DNA of 64,000 bases from Merdimmobilis hominis (lineage in GTDB: Bacteria > Bacillota > Clostridia > Oscillospirales > Ruminococcaceae). The translations under genes were made by a program, and so were the position numbers. The notes under the pieces were generated by a model that saw nothing but the letters and a program-made list of their open reading frames with translations, searched no databases and was not told where the DNA came from. This document shows, piece by piece, positions 60,714 through 64,000 of the stretch (the first letter of the stretch is position 1; every line of letters starts with the position of its first letter). Location of the stretch: positions 1,349,001 through 1,413,000 of the forward strand of contig NZ_LT629939.1 of the NCBI RefSeq assembly GCF_900104615.1, given 5' to 3'.

Positions 60714-61011
60714 AGAAAATTTGATGAAAGATATCCACGAAAAAAGTGCCTACGCCGATCTCACCCCCGGTGGTGACATCTACGGTTCCGGCAACTCCCA
60801 CTTCTTCAACACCGGCGAGTGGAGAACCGCTACCCCCGTGTTCGTTCCTGAAAACTGCAAACAGTGCCTCTTGTGCGTACCGGTCTGCCCCGACAGCGCT
60901 ATCCCGGTGGTAGACGGCAAGAGAGGGGACTTTGATTATGACCACTGCAAAGGCTGCGGCATCTGCTTCAAAGTCTGCCCCTTCAAGGCAATTACCTTTA
61001 ACAAAGACTAA
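60706..61011 (+). CDS. porD: 2-oxoacid:ferredoxin oxidoreductase, delta (ferredoxin) subunit
   Basis: This 101-residue protein carries two [4Fe-4S] clusters with cysteines 51, 54, 57 and 61, and 81, 84, 87 and 91 (CKQCLLCVPVCP and CKGCGICFKVCP). It passes electrons from the catalytic subunits to free ferredoxin. AAGGAGG inside the end of porC serves as the ribosome site. The alpha gene follows after 12 bases. Confidence 0.93.
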   Translation: MAKENLMKDIHEKSAYADLTPGGDIYGSGNSHFFNTGEWRTATPVFVPENCKQCLLCVPVCPDSAIPVVDGKRGDFDYDHCKGCGICFKVCPFKAITFNKD

Positions 61012-61023
61012 GGAGGAGAGAAC

Positions 61024-62205
61024 ATGGCAATCAGAGAGAGATTATCGGGCAACGAGGCGGTCTCCTATGCCATCCGGCAGGTAAACCCCGATGTTATGCC
61101 CGCATTCCCCATCACCCCTTCCACCGAGATTCCACAGTTTATCTCCCAGTATGTCGCCAACGGCCAGATCGACACCATCTTTGTCCCCGTTGAGTCGGAG
61201 CACAGCGCAATGTCCGCTTCCATCGGCTCCGAGGCCGCCGGCGCCAGAACCATCACCGCCACCTCTTCCTGTGGTTTGGCCCTGATGTGGGAGATGCTGT
61301 ATGTGGCCGCTTCCTGCCGCCTGCCCATCGTGCTGGCTTGCATCAACCGCGCCCTGTCCGGCCCCATCAACATCAACAACGACCATTCCGACTCCATGGG
61401 CGCCCGGGATGCCGGCTGGATCCAGATCTATGCTGAGAACGCCCAGGAGGCCTACGACAACTACATCATGAGCTTCCGCATCGGTGAGCACAAAGACGTT
61501 CTGCTGCCGGTTATGGCCTGCCAGGACGGCTTTATCACCAGCCACGCTGTGGACAACATCACCCTGTTGGAGGATGAGAAGGTCAAGGCGTTTGTCGGCG
61601 AGTACAAGCCGGAGAAATGCCTCCTGAACCCCGCCGAGGCCCTGTCTGTCGGCCCCTACGACACCGTCCATTACTACATGGAGCATAAAAAACAGCAGGC
61701 TGTCGCCATGCACAACGCCAAGAAGGTCATCCTGGACGTCGCCAAGGAATACGAGGAGCTGACCGGCCGCAAATACGGCTTCATCGAGAAGTACAAGATG
61801 GAAGATGCCGAGTATGCCATGGTCATCATCGGCTCCTCTGCCGGCACTGCTAAGGACGCTGTGGATGAGCTCAGAGCCCAGGGCGTCAAAGCCGGCCTGA
61901 TCAAAGTCCGCGTGTACCGCCCCTTCCCCGGCGAGGAGATCGCCGCCGCCCTGAAGAACGTCAAGGCTGTGGCTATCATGGACAAGGCGGAGAGCTTCTC
62001 CGACATCGGCGGCCCCTTGGGCGCTGACGTCCGCGCTTCTATGTTCGGCGTCTGCAACAATGTGAAGGCCATCAACTTTGTCTACGGCCTGGGCGGCCGC
62101 GACGTGAAGGTGGACGACATCAAGTGCGCCTTCGGCAAGCTGGAAGAGGTTGTCAAAACCGATGCAATCCCCACAGGTTACCAGTACCTGGGAGTAAGAG
62201 AATAA
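61024..62205 (+). CDS. porA: 2-oxoacid:ferredoxin oxidoreductase, alpha subunit
   Basis: This 393-residue alpha subunit holds the pyrimidine-binding half of the TPP site. Recognisable blocks are GNEAVSYAIRQVNPDVMPAF then PITPSTEIPQ, EAAGARTITATSSCGLALMW and SDSMGARDAGWIQ. AGGAGGAG precedes the ATG. Gene order gamma-delta-alpha-beta matches the classic anaerobic four-subunit type. Substrate is most likely pyruvate, though other 2-oxoacids cannot be excluded by sequence alone. Confidence 0.93.
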   Translation: MAIRERLSGNEAVSYAIRQVNPDVMPAFPITPSTEIPQFISQYVANGQIDTIFVPVESEHSAMSASIGSEAAGARTITATSSCGLALMWEMLYVAASCRLPIVLACINRALSGPININNDHSDSMGARDAGWIQIYAENAQEAYDNYIMSFRIGEHKDVLLPVMACQDGFITSHAVDNITLLEDEKVKAFVGEYKPEKCLLNPAEALSVGPYDTVHYYMEHKKQQAVAMHNAKKVILDVAKEYEELTGRKYGFIEKYKMEDAEYAMVIIGSSAGTAKDAVDELRAQGVKAGLIKVRVYRPFPGEEIAAALKNVKAVAIMDKAESFSDIGGPLGADVRASMFGVCNNVKAINFVYGLGGRDVKVDDIKCAFGKLEEVVKTDAIPTGYQYLGVRE

Positions 62206-62218
62206 GGAGGCGACAGGC

Positions 62219-63157
62219 ATGGCTTACAACTTTAAAGAAGAGATGAGCAAACCCGAGCGTCTGTCGGGCGGCCACAGATTGTGTGCCGGCTGCGGCGCCG
62301 GTATCGCCGTAAGAGGTGTGCTTCGTGCGCTGGACGCCGATGAAAAAGCGGTTATCACCAGCGCCACCGGATGCCTGGAGGTATCCACCTGCATGTATCC
62401 CTATACCTCTTGGAACGATTCCTTTATCCACGCGGCGTTTGAGAACTCCGGCGCCACCTGCAGCGGTGTGGAATCCGCCTACCGCGCGCTGACCCAGAGA
62501 GGCAAGCTGAACGAGAAATATAAATTCATCGCCTTCGGCGGCGACGGCGGCACCTACGACATCGGCTTCCAGTCCCTGTCCGGCGCCATGGAGCGCGGCC
62601 ACGATATGGTGTATGTCTGCTACGACAACGAAGCATACATGAACACCGGTATCCAGAGAGCCTCCTCCACCCCCAAATATGCCGAGACCACCACTTCTGC
62701 CGTGGGCAAATGCAGCCCTGGTAAGGCTCAGTCCCGCAAAGACCTGGCTGCGGTGATCGCCGCCCACGACATCCCCTATGTGGCCCAGACCACCTTTATC
62801 GGCAACTTCAAAGACCTGCATGAGAAGGCTTACAAGGCCATCCACACCCCTGGTGCGGCTTTCCTGAACGTCATGGCTCCCTGCCCCAGAGGTTGGAGAT
62901 ACCCCTCTGAGGACATGATGACCGTCTGCAAGATGGCTGTAGAGACCTGCTTCTGGCCTCTGTTTGAGGTGGAGAACGGCGTTTGGAAGCTGTCCTACCG
63001 TCCCAAGAACAAGCTGCCCATCGAGGAGTTCCTGAAGCTCCAGGGCCGGTTCAGACACCTGTTCAAACCCGGCAACGAAGCTCTGATCGCCGAGATCCAG
63101 AAGGATGTTGACGAGAAGTGGGCCCAGCTGCTGAAAAAATGCGGCGAAGAGCTGTAA
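62219..63157 (+). CDS. porB: 2-oxoacid:ferredoxin oxidoreductase, beta (TPP) subunit
   Basis: This 312-residue subunit binds TPP and a proximal [4Fe-4S] cluster. Cysteines 22 and 25 (CAGCGAG), Cys52 (ATGCLEVS) and a distal Cys in MAPCPRGW supply the cluster. TPP binding is seen in GDGGTYDIG (108-116), ending at Asn137 in CYDNEAYMNTG. The segment TGCLEVSTCMYPYTSWNDSF is typical of pyruvate-specific PorB rather than KorB. GGAGGCG precedes the ATG. Confidence 0.94.
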   Translation: MAYNFKEEMSKPERLSGGHRLCAGCGAGIAVRGVLRALDADEKAVITSATGCLEVSTCMYPYTSWNDSFIHAAFENSGATCSGVESAYRALTQRGKLNEKYKFIAFGGDGGTYDIGFQSLSGAMERGHDMVYVCYDNEAYMNTGIQRASSTPKYAETTTSAVGKCSPGKAQSRKDLAAVIAAHDIPYVAQTTFIGNFKDLHEKAYKAIHTPGAAFLNVMAPCPRGWRYPSEDMMTVCKMAVETCFWPLFEVENGVWKLSYRPKNKLPIEEFLKLQGRFRHLFKPGNEALIAEIQKDVDEKWAQLLKKCGEEL

Positions 63158-63196
63158 CTGCAAATAGGATACTACCCAACCGTTTCCCAATGGAGA

Positions 63197-63226
63197 AAAA
63201 GGGCCAGGCTTTTGCCTGGCCCTTTT
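63197..63226 (+). terminator. Intrinsic terminator of the por operon
   Basis: A perfect 13-bp AAAAGGGCCAGGC stem with a T-rich loop, followed by TGTTC. Confidence 0.87.
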
Positions 63227-63260
63227 GTTCTATTATGGGGAAACGCTGATTGGGGGGATA

Positions 63261-63293
63261 GAAAGAGCCCGGCAACAATTGCCGGGCTCTTTC
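63261..63293. terminator. Intrinsic terminator of hsp20
   Basis: A perfect 15-bp GAAAGAGCCCGGCAA stem with a 3-base loop, directly after the hsp20 stop. Confidence 0.87.
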
Positions 63294-63296
63294 TTG

Positions 63297-63743
63297 TTAG
63301 CCTTCGATGGAAATGTACTGGCTGGATTCGATGGCCTTGGGCTGTTTCTTGGGGACAGACAGCTTCAAGATGCCGTCCTCAAATTTGGCGCGGATCTCTT
63401 CTTGGGAGATGCCGTCCCCCACATAGAAGGTGCGGCAGCACTGGCCGGTGTAACGCTCTTGACGGATGTAACGGCCTTCTTTGTCGGTCTCATCTTTATC
63501 AAGACCCTTGGATGCGCTGATGGTTAGGTAACCATTTTTCAGCTGGGCCTGAATGTCCTCTTTCTTAAAACCAGGCAGGTCGATGGCCAGCTCATAGCTG
63601 GAATCGGTCTCCCGTACATCGGTTTTCATCAAGTTCTTGGCGTGTTTGCCATACAGAGGGTTGCGTTCCCCAAAAAAGGTTTTTTCAATGGGGGATTCAA
63701 ACCAATCATCAAACAAGTTTTCTCCAAAGATGCTAGGCAACAT
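63297..63743 (-). CDS. Hsp20/alpha-crystallin small heat-shock protein
   Basis: This 148-residue chaperone prevents aggregation of unfolded proteins. It has the alpha-crystallin domain at about 38-135 (MKTDVRETDSSYELAIDLPG, FKKEDIQAQLKNGYLTISAS, EDGILKLSVPKKQPKAI) and a short hydrophobic N-terminal arm (MLPSIFGENLFDDWF). AGGAGG precedes the ATG. The promoter carries a CIRCE element, so HrcA should repress it until heat stress. Confidence 0.93.
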   Translation of the reverse strand: MLPSIFGENLFDDWFESPIEKTFFGERNPLYGKHAKNLMKTDVRETDSSYELAIDLPGFKKEDIQAQLKNGYLTISASKGLDKDETDKEGRYIRQERYTGQCCRTFYVGDGISQEEIRAKFEDGILKLSVPKKQPKAIESSQYISIEG

Positions 63744-63820
63744 ACTTCATTCCTCCTATTCACGATGGATATTGCCTGCCAGGGGGGACCTTTCTGGGCC
63801 CCTTTCCTTGGTACGCCTTT

Positions 63821-63849
63821 AGAATACCACCGGGATTTAGCACTGTCAA
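63821..63849 (-). promoter_or_regulatory. hsp20 promoter
   Basis: On the minus strand TTGACA is followed after 17 bases by TATTCT. The -35 box lies inside the CIRCE element. Confidence 0.85.
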
Positions 63850-63863
63850 CACTAGAGTGCTAA
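63837..63863. promoter_or_regulatory. CIRCE operator (HrcA site)
   Basis: TTAGCACTG and GAGTGCTAA flank 9 bases, matching the CIRCE consensus TTAGCACTC-N9-GAGTGCTAA with one mismatch. Its position over the -35 box of hsp20 gives direct repression by HrcA. Confidence 0.92.
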
Positions 63864-63928
63864 AATTAACATTTTCCTCAAAAATTGTTTTCATTTCATG
63901 CAATAAGAGACAAGAGGGCCTAGGCGCA

Positions 63929-63964
63929 GCAAAAGGGCACCCGTAGAAACGGGTGCCCTTTTGC
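63929..63964. terminator. Intrinsic terminator near the window end
   Basis: A perfect 15-bp GCAAAAGGGCACCCG stem with a 6-base loop. It lies upstream of hsp20, so it probably ends a transcript coming from beyond the right edge. Confidence 0.8.
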
Positions 63965-64000
63965 CTTTTAGACTACTGGCTCTATATGACGTGACAGCCA

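Overview
The window looks like chromosome from an anaerobic, endospore-forming, moderately GC-rich member of the Clostridia, most likely Oscillospirales (Ruminococcaceae/Oscillospiraceae-like). This is inferred from SpoIIID, a PdaA-like deacetylase, a four-subunit pyruvate:ferredoxin oxidoreductase, DUF4438, YitT, a clostridial L13-S9 operon with canonical sigma-A promoters, a CIRCE-controlled Hsp20 and several Ser-rich exported proteins. I see no prophage, insertion sequence or CRISPR array. The region is mostly housekeeping and nutrient-handling genes separated by intrinsic terminators.

Layout. 1-5.7 kb: the 3' part of a kdpD-type sensor kinase, a NUDIX hydrolase, a split UxaA/SuyAB-type lyase, a 34-residue membrane miniprotein, an unknown exported protein and a flavodoxin-like reductase. 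5.8-8.9 kb: a minus-strand operon of a YfcC/ArcD-like transporter and an M20 amidohydrolase behind a well-formed lysine riboswitch with promoter and terminator. 9-13.8 kb: a solute-binding lipoprotein followed by a membrane GGDEF-EAL protein. 13.9-18.9 kb: yaaA, two copies of a hairpin-rich repeat, then an EamA transporter, a D-cysteine desulfhydrase-like enzyme and an M20 amidohydrolase. 18.9-24.9 kb: a DUF134 regulator with a Cys/His-rich partner, spoIIID behind a sigma-E-like promoter, aminopeptidase P with an orphan EutH, DUF4438 and an XRE regulator. 25-31 kb: an OmpR-type two-component system, tRNA-Leu(CAG), and a MarR-MATE pair. 31-38.4 kb: YitT, ridA divergent from a YheO-like regulator, a flippase, a small membrane exporter, two tandem AbrB/zinc-ribbon proteins, and rplM-rpsI. 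39-48.5 kb: cell-envelope genes (G5/3D protein, Ser-rich surface protein, PdaA-like deacetylase, a second exported protein sharing a domain with the first), enolase, and a Na/Pi-PhoU transporter. 48.7-54.2 kb: brnQ with a possible leader attenuator, a stand-alone FakA C-terminal domain, a rhomboid-like protein without the serine motif, a CPA2 antiporter divergent from a LysR regulator, and a degenerate nucleotidyltransferase. 54.4-64 kb: secA, a 91-bp tandem repeat, an M20 peptidase with an XRE-cupin regulator, the porCDAB operon, and hsp20.

The recurring theme is peptide and amino-acid use: three M20 enzymes, aminopeptidase P, BrnQ, RidA, D-cysteine desulfhydrase, a lysine-riboswitch transporter, and pyruvate oxidation by ferredoxin. 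The best candidates for new biology are regulatory or small. They are the lysine riboswitch on an unassigned transporter/amidohydrolase operon, a binding-protein/c-di-GMP pair without ABC permeases, the ridA-yheO palindromic operator, the brnQ leader with competing helices, the duplicated AbrB-zinc ribbon pair, stand-alone or degenerate domains, and three families of intergenic repeats.
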